Shown: positions 32,840 to 45,830, counted from the stretch's first letter. The stretch is 64,000 bases of DNA from Cochliopodium minus (GCA_024220525.1 JAMYWO010000103.1:1-64000); one strand, 5' to 3'. Numbers and translations: made by a program. Notes: a model not told the origin generated them from the sequence alone.

Positions 32840-35465
32840 TTATAATTTATCCAGAAAATTCTCAAGGGCGGGAATTCCTTCCTTGAGCCCCTTTCTTGCT
32901 CTGATTTGTTTCACAATGTTGGATACTTTGGAGTTTGGTTCGGAAATTTGTCCGGAAACTACATCCCAATGATCAAAGACACATTGTGGAAATGCTTGTC
33001 CAGAAGTTGCAGAACGGAGATCTGCAGTGAAACCAAAAGACTCCATGACAGGCAAGTATGCTTTCATGTTATAGATAGGTGTTCCTGGTCTCTTATCTTC
33101 TTGGAAGACATGTCCTCTTCTCTTGTTAAGAACTCCATAGATTGATCCCATAGCAGTTTCGTTAGTTTGGATATCAACAAGAAAGACTGGTTCTTGAAGG
33201 GAAGGTGATGCAGTCAATTGGCAAGCATAGAGAACACGACGGCATGTTGGGATAATTTGTCCACCTCCTCTGTGGATAGCATCAGTGTGGAGGGTTACAT
33301 CTTGAATGTTGAAACGAATAGCTCTCATGTTTTCTTCGCAGAGTACTCCTTCTCTGGTTGCCCATTGGAATGCTGCGTTACAAGAATCTTTAATTTCATT
33401 CAAGTAAGCAATACCTTTGGTCATATCAATCAACAAGTTTGCTCCGGTGGTTTCAGGACCGAAACACCAAATCTTCTTTGAATCTTCAGAACTCCAGTTA
33501 AATTTCTCAGAGAGATATTTGGAACGTTTCTTTGGATCGTCTCTTGGGGTGACCTTTCCGTTTTCAATTTCATCAGCAAGACCTTCTGGGAATGGTTCTG
33601 CAGTAACAAACAATCTGTTATGTTTGTTAGGGGATTTGGAGAGACAGGTACGATCAGAAGTAGAAGTAACAGTTTCTCTGTATGAGACGACAGGATCAGA
33701 TTTGATCAACTTGATTCCTTTACAGTAATCATCTTCAAGATCTTGCAAGCAAATTTCAAGATGCAATTCTCCTGCTCCAGCAACAATTTGTTCTCCACTT
33801 TCTTCAATGGAAATTTGGCACACTGGATCAGATTTGGAGAGACGTTTCAAACCTTCAACGAGTTTTGGGAGATCAGAAGGATTAGCACAAGCAACTGCAA
33901 CACGCACGACAGGTGAGACAGAGAATTTCATGACTTTAATGTTGTGTGCATCCTCATTTTCATCTTCAGTAATGGTACCGCTCTTCAACAAGAACTTATC
34001 AACTCCTACCAAACCAATGGTGTTACCACAAGGACAGTCATCAATTTGTTGAACACGTCCTCCCATCATAATAACGGTTCTTTGGACAGCCTTTGCCTTG
34101 AAGAGATCAGTTTCTTCACCAGGAACAAAGTTAGGTCCCATAATTCTGACCTTTCCTCCACTCTTTACTTTACCGGAGAAGACTCTTCCGAAAGCATAGA
34201 AACGACCTTTATCATTGGTTGGTACCATCTTGGAGACATACAACATCAATGGACCGTTAGGATCACACTCTTGGATTGCCTTTGCATATCTATCATCCAA
34301 AGGACCTTCATAAAGGGAAGAGTATCTGTAAGCTTGAGCCTTTACTGGGGAAGGCAAGTGAAAGATGATCATTCCGAGGAGAGCTTCAGCAGCTGGGAGC
34401 CATTTTCTGAATGCAACCTTCATCAAATCCTTTCCAGATTTTTGTTTATCTTCGGTGGAAAGTTTAACTTTTAATTTATCAATAACAAGTTCCATAGCCT
34501 TTTCTTGAGTTCCTTTCATGATGGTATCATAAACCTTTTTAATTGGTTCCATCACAAATTTGGAGAAACCACGATCCAAACCACCAGGATTGACAGTTAC
34601 CCATTGTTTGTTCTTTGCATCAAAAAACCAATCTCCCCAAAGATGTTTCATCATTTTATTTCTTTCAATTCCAAATTTGCTTGCATACATATCAGCAAAT
34701 TTACCCAAGGTGAATCCCCATCCGTGAAGACCAGATCCAAAAGCAACAGTTCCGATTGCAGGATTTACTTGAGAATCTCCGAGCAAATCATCATTGTAGG
34801 TAGAGATAATGATGTTTGCAGATTCAATTACCTTGTTAAAGGTTTGATATGCACTTTCAGGATCCAATTTCAATTCTCCCAAAGCACGATCCATCTTGTT
34901 AACCATCAATACAGGTTTTATTCTTTCAGTAAGTGCTTGACGAAGTACAGTTTCAGTTTGCACACAAACTCCTTCTACGCAATCAACAACAACTAAAGCT
35001 CCATCAGTTACACGGAGAGCAGCAGTAACTTCAGATGAGAAATCAACATGCCCCTTTAATATAAAAAAGAAAATTTTAATAATTGGGGAAAAAGGGTAGG
35101 GTATTTTTATGAAATATATTGGAAAAAAGTTTTAAATAATAATTTTTTTTTACAGGTGAATCAATCAAGTTGACCAAAAATCCATTTCCTTCACATTCTT
35201 TTGGGAGAGGACCTTGATCAGTGATTTCATAGTACAAAGAAATACCAGTAGATTTAATGGTGATACATCTTTCTTGTTCATCTTTTCTGGTATCCATAAC
35301 TCTTTGTTCTCCAGCTTTCTCTTCAGCAATAATACCTGCTGCAGCTACGAGGGAATCAGTCAAGGTTGATTTACCGTGATCTACGTGAGCAATGACAGAC
35401 ATGTTTCTGATATTGTGGCGTCTGTCCATCGCTTCTCTCATTTCTTCTGGTGAAAAGTTTGGCAT
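32840..35465 (-). CDS. Elongation factor 2
   Basis: Two exons on the minus strand: 35154-35465 and 32840-35053, with a 100-nt intron, giving 841 residues, the normal eEF2 length. GTP-binding motifs are present: [12 protein letters not shown] (G1), the RCITIKST switch region, NLIDSPGHVDF (G3, split by the intron at DSP/GHV) and NKMD (G4). The C-terminal half has the diphthamide loop [18 protein letters not shown] and ends in FLDKL. eEF2 is the cytosolic GTPase that translocates tRNA and mRNA on the ribosome. Start ATG is at 35465 ([20 protein letters not shown]). Codon usage is less AT-skewed than in neighbours, as expected of a highly expressed gene. Confidence 0.98.
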
Positions 35466-36038
35466 ATTTGATTTCTATTCAGGTTTTTTTAAAAAAAAAA
35501 AATTAGTTTTGATTGATTAATTTTCCTCTTTATATGTTTGATCAATTAAGTTTAAATTTAAGGAATTTTAAATTCTTGTATTTTGGTCAGAATATTTTTT
35601 TTTCTTTCTTTACCTAAATAAATAAATAGTTGATTTGATTTTTTTTTATTTATTCTTTTTTATTTTTAAATTTTTAATGTGATTTAAAATTTTTTCTCAT
35701 TTTATTTCTCAAAAGCTCATATGAGGTATTGAAAGAAGAAACTCAATTAAATTGAGTTGACAAAGTTCAATTAATTAACCAAAATCTTGAGATACATCCA
35801 TATTTTTGATCCAACATTTAAATTCCCTATCAAAAGATCAGTGGATTGAAATTTATAAAAAATTAAGAAATGATATTTAAAATATCTTACCAGTATGAAA
35901 ACAACAATATATGAAATCAAACAATCATATATTAATGAAATTAGATCACCAATTTTCTTTGTTTTGAAAATGTGATCGCAAATATAAAAAATTTAAATAT
36001 TAAAAAATCCAAAATTGAAATATCTATAACACCTCCAA
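35466..36038. other. Divergent intergenic region (EF-2 / GCSH)
   Basis: About 570 nt upstream of both EF-2 (minus) and the H-protein gene (plus). T- and A-rich with several ATGA/TGATCAA-like short words. As the promoter of a highly expressed gene it is of interest, but I see no defined motif. Confidence 0.5.
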
Positions 36039-36694
36039 ATGAACAAATTATTTTCAAATCAAAAATTTACTAGATTTGCAAAAATCAACACATCCAAACT
36101 TTTCTGTAATTTCAGATCTTTCAAAAAAAATAAAAAATATAATTATTTTTCCTTATTCATTTTTTTTAATCCTTTTGATATCAATCCAACAGATTCCACA
36201 AAATTTACCAAAGATCACGAATGGATCAGAATTGATGGAAATATTGCTACCATTGGTATCACTGATTATGCACAAAAATCACTTGGTGATCTTGTTTATG
36301 TTGATTTACCTGAAGTTGGAGATGTATTTGAAAAAGGAAATAGTTTTGCATCTGTTGAATCAGGTAAAATTAATTTTTTGATTCATTTAAATATTTATAA
36401 AACAAATTCAATTAACTAATTTCACCAACAAAAAACAAATTAATATTCCATCAAATGTCCCATATTTATATTTCCTAATTTATTTCAATAGTAAAAGCTG
36501 CATCTGATGTATATGCACCTATTGGAGGAACCATTACTGAAATTAATTTAAAATTAAGAGATGATACCTCTCTTGTAAACAGAGATGCTCAAGGAGAAGG
36601 ATGGTTGGCAAGATTACAAATTGAAAATCAAGATGATTCAAATCTTTTGGATGAAACAGCTTATAAAAATTTAGTTGATAGTCTCAAAAAATAA
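36039..36694 (+). CDS. Glycine cleavage system H protein, mitochondrial
   Basis: Two exons, 36039-36363 and 36492-36694. The first ~60 residues are basic, rich in Phe/Asn/Lys and lack acids ([20 protein letters not shown]), consistent with a mitochondrial presequence. The mature part has [39 protein letters not shown] and the lipoyl-lysine site [15 protein letters not shown], where the intron falls inside the V codon just before the Lys. The lysine is intact. H protein shuttles the aminomethyl group between P, T and L proteins of the glycine cleavage complex. It indicates a functional mitochondrion. Confidence 0.93.
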
Positions 36695-36826
36695 ACCATT
36701 TTGATCAATTGAATTCAATATATTGATTAATTATTAAAAAAATAAAAGAAATAAAAGAATATGGATTTCAAACATTAAACAAAATTTTAATTCTTTTCCA
36801 ATTAAAACATTTCTATCCTCTTGTCT

Positions 36827-37999
36827 TTATTTTTTCTTCAATCTGTTAAATCTGGAGCTGAGATCATCGAGATCATCATTATTGTTGCTTCCGTTGGATT
36901 GATTGTTACCATTTGGAACAGAAGGAAAATCAAAGCTAATCTCATCGTTTTTTGGGGTAGGACTATAATTAGGAGGTTGTTGGGAATAATTGTTATTGGA
37001 TGGAACAGATGGAAAATTAAAGTTTGAACTATTTTGATGACCATTGTTGTTAGATGGGACAGATGGGAAATTATTGTTGGAAAAGTTGTTTTGATGAACA
37101 TTGTTGTTGGATGGAACAGATGGGAAATCGAAATTGGATTGAGGGGAAGGATTGGGATTGTATCCAGTTCCAGGGAGAACAGATTGGCCACCACTAGGAA
37201 TGAATCTTTGATTTTGATTGTTATCATTGTTGAAATTTGGTTGGAAGGGGATGAGAGGAGGTTGATGGATGCTTGGGGGAATCATAAAGGTGCTATTATC
37301 GATCAATGGCTGATGTTGCTCATTTTCATAAGGACAACACCAATCCACATTATATTTCTTGGCGATATTTCCAAGATAATCAAACACAAGATAGTTCTCT
37401 GGAGTGCATGCTGACAATTTATGAACTATTTTTGGATTTACGCAATTTCCTCTATTTTCCATTGCATCATTTGAGAATCCTTCTCCGTATTTGTAGATGA
37501 ATTGTTTGCGCACTTCATGCAATTCTGGTATATCCAATCTTGGCGCTGCATATATAATTGTGCATACGGCCTCTTTCAAATCGAATGGAACCGTTTTTTG
37601 CATTTTTAACATTGCCATTCTTGTATGCAATAATTCTATAAACAATTCCAAAATTTCGAATGCTTGTATTATCATATCCTCTCTAATTAGAGATTCTACC
37701 TAAAATATATTTTTTATTTTATGTTTATTTATATTATAAATTCAAAAATTCTCAATTTTTATTTCAATTTACCTTTATTCTTGCTAATTCAGTTTTATCA
37801 CTTTTTAATAATTGTGCAATATCTCTTTCTCCCATTTGTATTGCATTTTGTTTTTTATTCTTTTTAAGAATATATGGAAATAAATAAATAATTCTTCAAA
37901 AATATAATTTATATTGTAATTTGTTACCTTTAAAAGATTCATTCTGTGTATTGACAATTTTAAATGAGTCTTGCATTTGTTATCATCAAATTTTGGCAT
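36827..37999 (-). CDS. IST1-domain ESCRT-III-related protein
   Basis: Minus strand, start ATG 37999, stop near 36827, three exons. The first ~170 residues give the IST1 helical domain: KTHLKLSIHRMNLLK, then GERDIAQLLKSDKTELARIKVESLIREDMI, LELFIELLHTRMAML, EAVCTIIYAAPRLDIPELHEVRKQF and YGEGF. This is the charged, membrane- and CHMP-binding ESCRT-III-like fold. The C-terminal half is low-complexity with about five copies of a FPSVPSNNN-type unit. The end DLDDLSSRFNRLKKK fits the MIM1 consensus that binds the MIT domain of Vps4. Expected role: regulating ESCRT-III disassembly in cytokinesis and endosomal sorting. Confidence 0.85.
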
Positions 38000-38347
38000 T
38001 TCTTCCTTTGATATTCTTTTTTATTTGTATGATTGGCTTTTTTTTTTATAAATTTTTTTTTGCAATTCAAATACAGTGAAAATATTTTAGGATAATGAAA
38101 ATTCTTCATACTTTTAAAATTAAAAGAAAAAAAATTTCTCCTTCAAAAAAAACAATTGATAGGTAAATTTAGAAAAAAAAAAGGGAGAATGAAAAGAAAG
38201 TTTCAATATGTGCTCAAATAAAGATTTTTTAAATTTTTGTTGATCATTTTTAGTAAGAAACATTGTTTTCGAGGAATATTTGAAATTAAAAATATACAAT
38301 TTGATATTAGAAAAGAAAAGAAAAGAAAAAAAAAATTGAAGATTATA
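38000..38347. other. Divergent intergenic region (IST1 / kinase)
   Basis: About 350 nt carrying both promoters. AAAGAAAAGAAAAGAAAA-type purine run just before the ATG at 38348. Nothing else recognised. Confidence 0.45.
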
Positions 38348-39765
38348 ATGGAAGATTTACCACCTCCACCACCTCCAATGCCATCTGAATCAATAGATCA
38401 GCCAAAAAAAAAATACATAGCCAAAAAGAAAAAGGAAGAAGAGGATTTAGAAAAACTAAAGTTAAATGATCTGAATGGATCAAGTAAATTCGATAATTCT
38501 TTATCTGCGGATATTTATAAATTAGATTGGTCAACTATATCAGGTAATTCAAATGAAATATCAACAAATTTTACGTTTAAACATTTAAAATAAGATTATA
38601 TATATGCTGGGGGTAGTGATGGGGTATTTATAACCAAATTGAATACAGGGAAAGTGATTCTAAAAGGAAGTTCAAATCCAGCATGTGAACTATTTGCATG
38701 CAAATTTGCAAGATCATTGAATATACCCGTTGCAGATACCAAGGTTTGAAGATTTTTTTTTATTCGTCAAAAATTTTTTTGACAAATTTTTTTTTTTTAA
38801 AAGGTGATAGAATATACAAATAATGAATGGTATGTATTGAAAAACAAAATGATGATGTTCGCAAAAAATAGAAACGATAATGATCTGAGGAGTATGGAGA
38901 AGAAATTTAACAGAGCCACATTATTAGTAATGGAGTTTGTGTCTGGCACTGATCTTTTGCACTTAAATCCTCAGAAAGCAAATCTACTTTTTCAAGAACA
39001 GCAAGGAAAGGAGAACTTAAAAGGGATAGGTAAGAAAAATTTATCTTTAAATAAACCATAAAGAAAACTTTAATTTAATACCAGACATAACTTTATTTTA
39101 ATAAAATTTAAAATAAATTCAAAGGTAAACTTATTGTTTTGGACATATTACTTAATAATTGGGATCGTTTACCTATCATTTGGGACAACGAGGGAAATTT
39201 CGCTAATGTGATGTTCCAAGACTCTGGGAGCGCAGTGGGAATAGATAATGGAATCTGTTGCATCAAAGAATTTATTTCAGGGAACAGAAACAAGAATTTT
39301 GATAATTATTTCAAAAACACAAGGAACTTTCTTCAGTGTATATGTGACTCTCCTACCCGTGAAATTCCACAGATGAAAAATTCAAGGGAAAGTCTCAAAA
39401 TGTTTGGAGGAGCGGATATTACTGAGGAAGGAAGTATTTGGATACAATATGGTAAATTTTTTTTTAAAACTCTTATTTTTCATTGTCAAATTTTTGAGTT
39501 TTTGTTTTCTTTTTTTAATTCTTAAAAATTTTTAAAAGGTATTCTTTTGACTGCCTTACAATTGAATTCTCTCACGAAAGAGGATATTTTAAAGGTCAAA
39601 AAATCAGTTGAACAGTCTGTAAAAGTGGATTGGGAGAATGTTTGGAAGAATGATTGCGCAAAGATAGAAGAAGATTTTGTCTTTCATGTTGTCCAGGTGT
39701 TTCAAGACATGAATAAACAAATCGAAACTTCAATCAATCTTTTCAAGAAAACTTTTGATGTATAG
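38348..39765 (+). CDS. Actin-fragmin-kinase-like protein kinase
   Basis: Start ATG 38348, five exons, stop TAG at 39765. After a proline-rich N-terminus (a run of six Pro) and a Lys/Glu-rich linker, the product reads YIYAGGSDGVFITKL, GKVILKGSSNPACELFACKFA, VIEYTNNEWYVLKN, ATLLVMEFVSGTDL, then LDILLNNWDRLPIIWDNEGN and FGGADI. The order (a VLKG lysine strand, the E-F-V-S-G hinge, the N-W-D-R-L-P catalytic loop) is that of the atypical kinase domain of Physarum actin-fragmin kinase, which phosphorylates actin in the actin-fragmin complex. The Physarum enzyme carries C-terminal kelch repeats; none are present here, so this is a domain-only version of about 400 residues. The proline-rich N-terminus could bind profilin or SH3 domains. 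Confidence 0.82.
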
Positions 39766-40047
39766 ATCTTTTTAAATTTATTTCTCCAAAATGATATTAA
39801 ATGTATTTAGAAATTCTTTCCTAATTTATTTTTTATTCAATTCTAAATTTACTTTTTTAATTTTCATTCTTTCAAATTTTTTTTCAACTAATTTAAATTG
39901 CTGATTCAAAAATATTCTGAACAAGATTGATTTATAAATTCAATTCTTATCTAGTTATTGGATCTTTCCTCAAAAAAGATGAAAAATTATATTCAAAGTG
40001 ATTAAAAATTTAAAAAAAAAAATTTTGAAACGAAAATAATTGACAAA
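39766..40047. other. Intergenic
   Basis: About 280 nt between two plus-strand genes, T/A-rich, nothing recognised. Confidence 0.4.
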
Positions 40048-41731
40048 ATGAAACAATTTAAAAAACAAAAAATTTTGATAATAGGAGCAGGATTTGGTGG
40101 GATAGCATTAGCAAAAGGATTATCCAAAAATAGCGATAAATTTAAAATTTCTTTATTTGAAAGAGATGAATCAAAGAAATCAAGAAGCCAAGGATATACA
40201 TTGGGATTGCAACAAGATGGATTGAATTGTCTGTATGATAAATTGCATTTCACAGGACATGAGAAATTATTTTCAAAAGATGGGGCTACTGGATTGGCCA
40301 TGTTCAGTACCTATTGGAAGAAATATCCTGTTCTAAAAATAAAGAATGTTTTAACAGCAAAAAGTAAAATTCTCCTTTCAGAAATATAACAAGAAATTTA
40401 AAATTGATATAATTATTAATTCAATACAAACATTTTAGTCAAAGGACAGACATACAGTGTTTTAATTGACAGGAGTGAATTGAGATCATCATTGTTGGAT
40501 CAACTACCAAGCTCAGTAGACATTAACTATGACAAAAAGTTCCAAAGGTACGAAGAGAATGAAGAAGGGGTCAGGATTAGTTATATTTCACTTTGAACAC
40601 AAATAAAAATTTATTTCTACTCATTTTTAAAAGGTAACTGTTTATTTCGACGATGGAACTAAAGTGGAGGGAGATATTTTAATTGGAGCAGATGGTGCAA
40701 GTAAATGTTTTTTATTTTTTCCATTTTTTTTAATGTTTAATTTATTATATTTTACTAGATAGTCTCGTGAGAAAGCAGCGTTGTCCAGAGCTTAAAAATG
40801 AAAATTTGGAATTCTGGCAAGATGGAGGATTTTTTTCAGTCGACGAGAAGATTTCCAAAAAATTAAAGAATAATTATTTATTTAAAGAGGCTTCTCAAAG
40901 TTTAGCAAGAAAATCGGGTCTCAATGGGACATCCCTTCTTTCTTTTTATGATAGTTCTGCTGGTAAACATTTTTTAATTCATTTTTTTTTTTTTTAGATA
41001 TAAAATACATAAAATCAAAAGGAAAAAAACAATTTTTTTGGTCTTTATCTGCAAGAAAAGAGGTGGCAAACGAGTTTGGATTTACTTACGAACTCGAAAA
41101 TAATGAATTGAAAGAAAAATCCAAGAAATTTGCTTCAAAGTATTTTGATGAAGAAGTCTGTGAATTAATTGAATTAACCAAGGCAAGAAACTCAAAACTT
41201 TTTTATATGTAAACGTTTTAAAATAAATAGTTGGAGGATATGTACAAAGGAAATGATCTTTTTAGCATAAATGCAAAGGTACTCGAGAAAAATCCATTAA
41301 ATAAACAACCTAAATCACATGTTACTCTTATTGGGGATGCTGCTCACAAGTAAAAACAAATGATTTTTCTTTTACAACTATATTCAAAATATTTTGAAGA
41401 ACAACAACCCACGCAGGTATTGGCGCAACCCATGCATTGAAAGACGCAGTTTTTCTTTCTGATCTTCTTTGTTCGACTGATGATCCAATAGAAGCGTAAG
41501 ATCAAAATTTTTTCCAAATTTTCAAAATAATAATATTTAAACATTAGACTAAGAAAATATGAGCTAGAAATGAGCAAAAGAGGGGCTTATGTCATCAACA
41601 CATCTGTAGGGATGACTAAAAGAATACATGAAATGAGTGCCATTAAAAATTTCCTATTCTTTTCTTTGATGTTGGTGATGGGATTCATCATCAGAATCAC
41701 CCAGTTTATTTTTAAACTGTTTGGAAAATAA
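40048..41731 (+). CDS. FAD-dependent monooxygenase, membrane-anchored
   Basis: Start ATG 40048, stop TAA at 41729-41731, about eight exons. It shows ILIIGAGFGGIALAKGLS (GxGxxG Rossmann dinucleotide motif), LFERDESKKSRSQGYTLGL, VLIDRSELRSSLLDQL (R-x-x-L segment), GDILIGADGANSLVRKQ (DG motif) and HVTLIGDAAHK followed by T-H-A-G-x-G-A-T-H-A-x-K-D-A (GD motif with the flavin phosphate site). This fits the class A flavoprotein monooxygenase family (squalene epoxidase / salicylate hydroxylase fold). The C-terminus has one TM (FLFFSLMLVMGFIIRITQFIF), so the enzyme is likely tail-anchored in the ER. The substrate is unknown. Confidence 0.82.
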
Positions 41732-41828
41732 AAATATTTGAATTAAAAGATTTTGTTTTTATAATATTTTTATTAATACAATATATTTCTAATTTGAAAA
41801 TATTTAACTACAAAAACTTTTGATGAAG

Positions 41829-44800
41829 TTAAGTTTTAAAAGCATAATATCCCAATAAAACAGCTGGAATACCACAAATGATTTGAAGAGGGAGTCCAAA
41901 CTTTACATAATCCATGAATTTGTATCTTCCAACTAAAAATATCAAATGAAAAAAAATAAAAATTAAAATTCAAAAAATATAAAAATTAAAATTAAAAAGA
42001 TAAAAAAGATTAAAATTACTTTGTTTTATCATCAAATTTGTTGTATAACCAAAGGGGGTGCAAAAACTATTTCCAACAGCGATCATCAAAGGATAAATGA
42101 CTTGTCTGATATTCAATCCTCTTGTCAAAACAATACTGTATCCTATTGGATACATTACTGCAACACAAGCAGCATTTGGAATGATAGAAGTCAAAATTGA
42201 TGTGGTATAATAAAATCCATACAAAATTCCTATTTTAAAATATGAAAACAAATAATTAAAATAAATTTTTTTTTTTGTTTAAAATTTTAACTAAAATTGA
42301 AAAAAAAAAAATTAAAAAAATTTACCAATATCACCAGTTTTTGTAAAAATATTGATAATTGTGCGTGACATTTCTCCTGCAACATTTGTTTTAGCTAAAC
42401 CTTCACCAATCGCAAATGAACTTGCTAAAATCAAATACAAACGAGCCTAAGAAAATAAAGAATGAAAAATTTAAATGAATTTATTTTTTAAATGATTTAC
42501 TTGGACGGAATTCATTGCTTCTTCGAATGTAATTATCTTGAAAAAGAGCATCACAAAAACAGCACAGAGGGTGACACCTTTAAATTTAAAGTCAATTCGA
42601 TTTTAATTAAAAAAATAAAAAAAAAAAAAGATTTACCCAATAATGTAACAACACCCACAGAAGTTAAAACAACAACAGCTACTAACAAAGACAATGAAAG
42701 AAAGAGCTTTCTTTTGTCTTTAACATAGTATTCAATGTCATCAATAGAAGCGACCAGAGCAAAATCAGGATTATTTTTATATGTTGAAATAAATTTTTCT
42801 GTTGTTCTCAGCAAAAGCACATCTACAAAAAATTTTGTTGATTTCAATAATTTATTTCAATTTTATTTTTTGCTTTTTTAAAGGTTTTTTACCAGCAGGT
42901 TGGATTATGACATCACTTATTTTCTCTTTTAATCTTTCACCAGATCTATGAATTGCAATAATTACAGCTCCATACTCATCTGCAAATCTGGATTGTTTCA
43001 CTGTTTTACCAGTGTATGACCCATTTGCTCCTACAACAGCTTCCACTTTTTTTTTTTTAATATTTTTATTTATTTTTTTTTTAATTTTAATATTAATGTA
43101 TTTTTTAAATATTAATTTTTATATTTTATTTTATTTTATTTTATTTTATTTTATTTTATTTTGTTTTAATATTTTTTTTTGATTGAAATTTTGTTAAAAT
43201 TTATTACCTAAAATTGTTTTTCCTTTTTTTTGTCCAAAAAGTTGATTCACGTGATTTTCGTCCAAAATTTGAACTCCATCAAATGCAAACAACTCTCCAA
43301 AATTTCCAACCTGACCAGAAAAGTACAATAAATCTCCAGCAGCAATCACTACATCGTTCCCTGGTGCAGAAAAGATTTGGTTTCCTCTTTGAATCTCAAA
43401 AAGATACAATCCTTCAACTCTTTTAATCCCACAAGCACCTTATTTTAAAAATTTAAAATATTTAAAATAAAGTTGATTTATTATTTTGATTTATTTATTT
43501 ACCTAATGTTTTTCCAATCAAATTACTTTTTGGGCTTATTTTTGCGATGAGGGTGTATTGTCTCAAATTTGCAGTGTTATCAATCACAGTATCATTTTTT
43601 GGCAACACGAATCTGAAGAAAATCAAAATGTAAAGTAGTCCCAGAACCAAAACAGGAGCTAAAAATTATTTAAATTATTTAAAAAACATGTTGTCTTTCA
43701 ATTAATTTTACCTCCTACAGCACCAACCTCTTTTTATTTTTATTTGAAAATTTAGTTTATAAAATAATTTTAAAAGATTTTTACGGAATATTTCATTTTT
43801 GAGAGTGGGGACATCATTTCTAGCCTTTTTGGGAATTATAATTTGAGCAATTTTTTATTTTAAAAAAATTTTATTTTACGAGACCAAGTATCAATAAGTT
43901 GGAGCTGCTTCCCAAAATAGTTACATTTCCTCCCAAAATAACCAAATACGAAAGTGGAATCAAAAAGAATGAAAGAACAAGTTGGTTTCTTGCACACCAT
44001 CTAATGAAAGATTATTTTAAGAAAGTTTTTATTTTATTTTATTTTATTATTTTTTTTTTTGAAATAATTTAATTAAAAAATTTAGACTTAATCCAAGTGG
44101 ACTTTACCCAATTTGGTACTTGATATAATAAAGTTTTTATTTAACAATAATTTTTTTATACCTTTGAATAAGAGGTATCATAATAGCCATAATAGGTGTG
44201 TTCGAGAAAATAGTTGAAAAACCACCAGCAGGAATCTAAATTTAAATTGAGAATTTAAAATTAAATTGAGAATTTTAAATAAAATAAAATTTAATTTATT
44301 TAACAAAAATTTATTAAAGTAGCAAAATTTAAATTATAAATTAAAAAAAATAAAAATTTACACCCATTCTTATCATAGCTACAAAAGAATTTTTTGGGTT
44401 TCCCAATATTAAACGAAACAACCATTCAATAGCATTTGTGTTGTGCAATCCTTTTGCAAAAATGAACAGAACAGGAACTGTCAGTACTTCCGAGCTCGAA
44501 AAACCAATTAAACATTGTGCTGGTGTCAATATTCTTGCCACCATGAACAGTGTTAGTGGGATCATCAATACCAGTTCTTCTTGGAGAGCTTCCGAAACCA
44601 ATATAATAACTGTTATAAGTGTAGTAACAAATGCGAACCATCTAAATCAAGCAAAATTTAAATATTTAGTTAGAAAAAAGAAAATAAAAATTTTTTTCAT
44701 AAGATTTAAAATTAAAAATCAAAGTTTAACATTGGGAAATAAAATGAAAATTAAAAATAATTAAATGAGTTCTTTAAAGTTTTTTTTTTACCCTTTCCAA

Positions 44801-45830
44801 TTTAATTTCCATTTTGCAACGGTAATGGAAAGAACCAAGAGCACGATCAAAACTATAGTTATAATCCCAACAGGTATCAACTGCTTAAAAATGAGATCTC
44901 GAAAGTTTTGTTTTCTCTTGACTTTCTCTTCCTCTTTCTTTTCGAATTGAGCTTTCTTCTCCAAAATCTTGTTTTTTTCTATCATCAACTCATATTCATC
45001 TAACATGGAGTCATTTCCGTTTCTGTAAGTATCCTCTTTGATTTCTTCATCGATATCTGTCAACAAAGATTTCTTTTGGAAGCCTGCCAATCCCAACAGA
45101 GGCAATTTTTTCTTCCATTTGCGCATCTCTGCTTTTTTGTTTTCTGAAAATTTATCCCACAAATTATCAAGGATCAATTTGAAGATTGCTTGCAATGCTT
45201 TATCGTAGGCTGTTTCCAATGGAAATCTCTGTTTGTTTTCGTCAACTTGATCATTCCAATCTTGTCTGAAGATATCATCATCCAGTTTATCTTTGATCAA
45301 TCCACTTATATTGATCTGATATCCACATCCATTTCCAATGAAATTCTGATAGATATATTTCGAAATGAAGAATTTTTCAGTTTCTATCTTGCATAATTTG
45401 AATTCTCTCACTGCTCTGAAAAACAATAAATTTTCTTCTTGGAATCTTTCGCTGCTGAATTTCAAAAGTTGTTTGTATCCATTTACAGTCGATATTGTCT
45501 TCACCATCCTCAACATTTTCTTATCTTTCACCAATACCTCAATTGGGAATTCATCTATCTCATCTTCCCCTTGTTTCATCAATTCCCTCTTCTCCATCTC
45601 ATCCAAATTCTCCATTTCTATTTTCTCCTCTTCTTCTTTCATCGGCAGAGGAGGAATTTGATCTTTATTTTTCCATTTATCACTATTATCCACTTCAACA
45701 ATCAAATCATCCTATTTTACAAATTTATAAACATCACTTGTATCAAAAAAAATTTTTTGGAGAATTTTTTTTTGATTATATATTTTGAACTTTAAAAGAT
45801 TTTAAATTCACTTCAAGTTCATTTTACCAT
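41829..45830 (-). CDS. RGS-domain/SLC13-type transporter fusion
   Basis: Minus strand. Stop TAA at 41829. The best start is an ATG at 45828-45830 followed at once by an intron, so the first exon may encode only Met. The main exon (44793-45711) encodes both an RGS domain and the first TM segment: FSSERFQEENLLFFRAVREFK, IYQNFIGNGCGYQINISGLI, ETAYDKALQAIFKLILDNLW, then a charged linker and LIPVGIITIVLIVLLVLSIT. Further exons give SLC13/ArsB-family helices (LVLMIPLTLFMVARILTP, IPAGGFSTIFSNTPIMAIMIPL), two TrkA-C-like soluble stretches (RQYTLIAKISPKSNLIG; SRFADEYGAVIIAIHRSGE) and the second half ending IPNAACVAVMYPIGYS, GNSFCTPFGYTTN. Such carriers move dicarboxylate, sulfate or related anions. 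The RGS part would accelerate GTP hydrolysis on Galpha, tying transport to G-protein signalling. About 15 exons. Confidence 0.82.
43123..43170. repeat. (TTTTA)n microsatellite
   Basis: About nine perfect TTTTA/ATTTT units inside an intron of the RGS-transporter gene. Confidence 0.9.

Noticed and set aside
33218-34996. Several 80-176 codon plus-strand frames across EF-2
   Set aside because: All lie antisense to the EF-2 exon, whose sequence is unmistakable.
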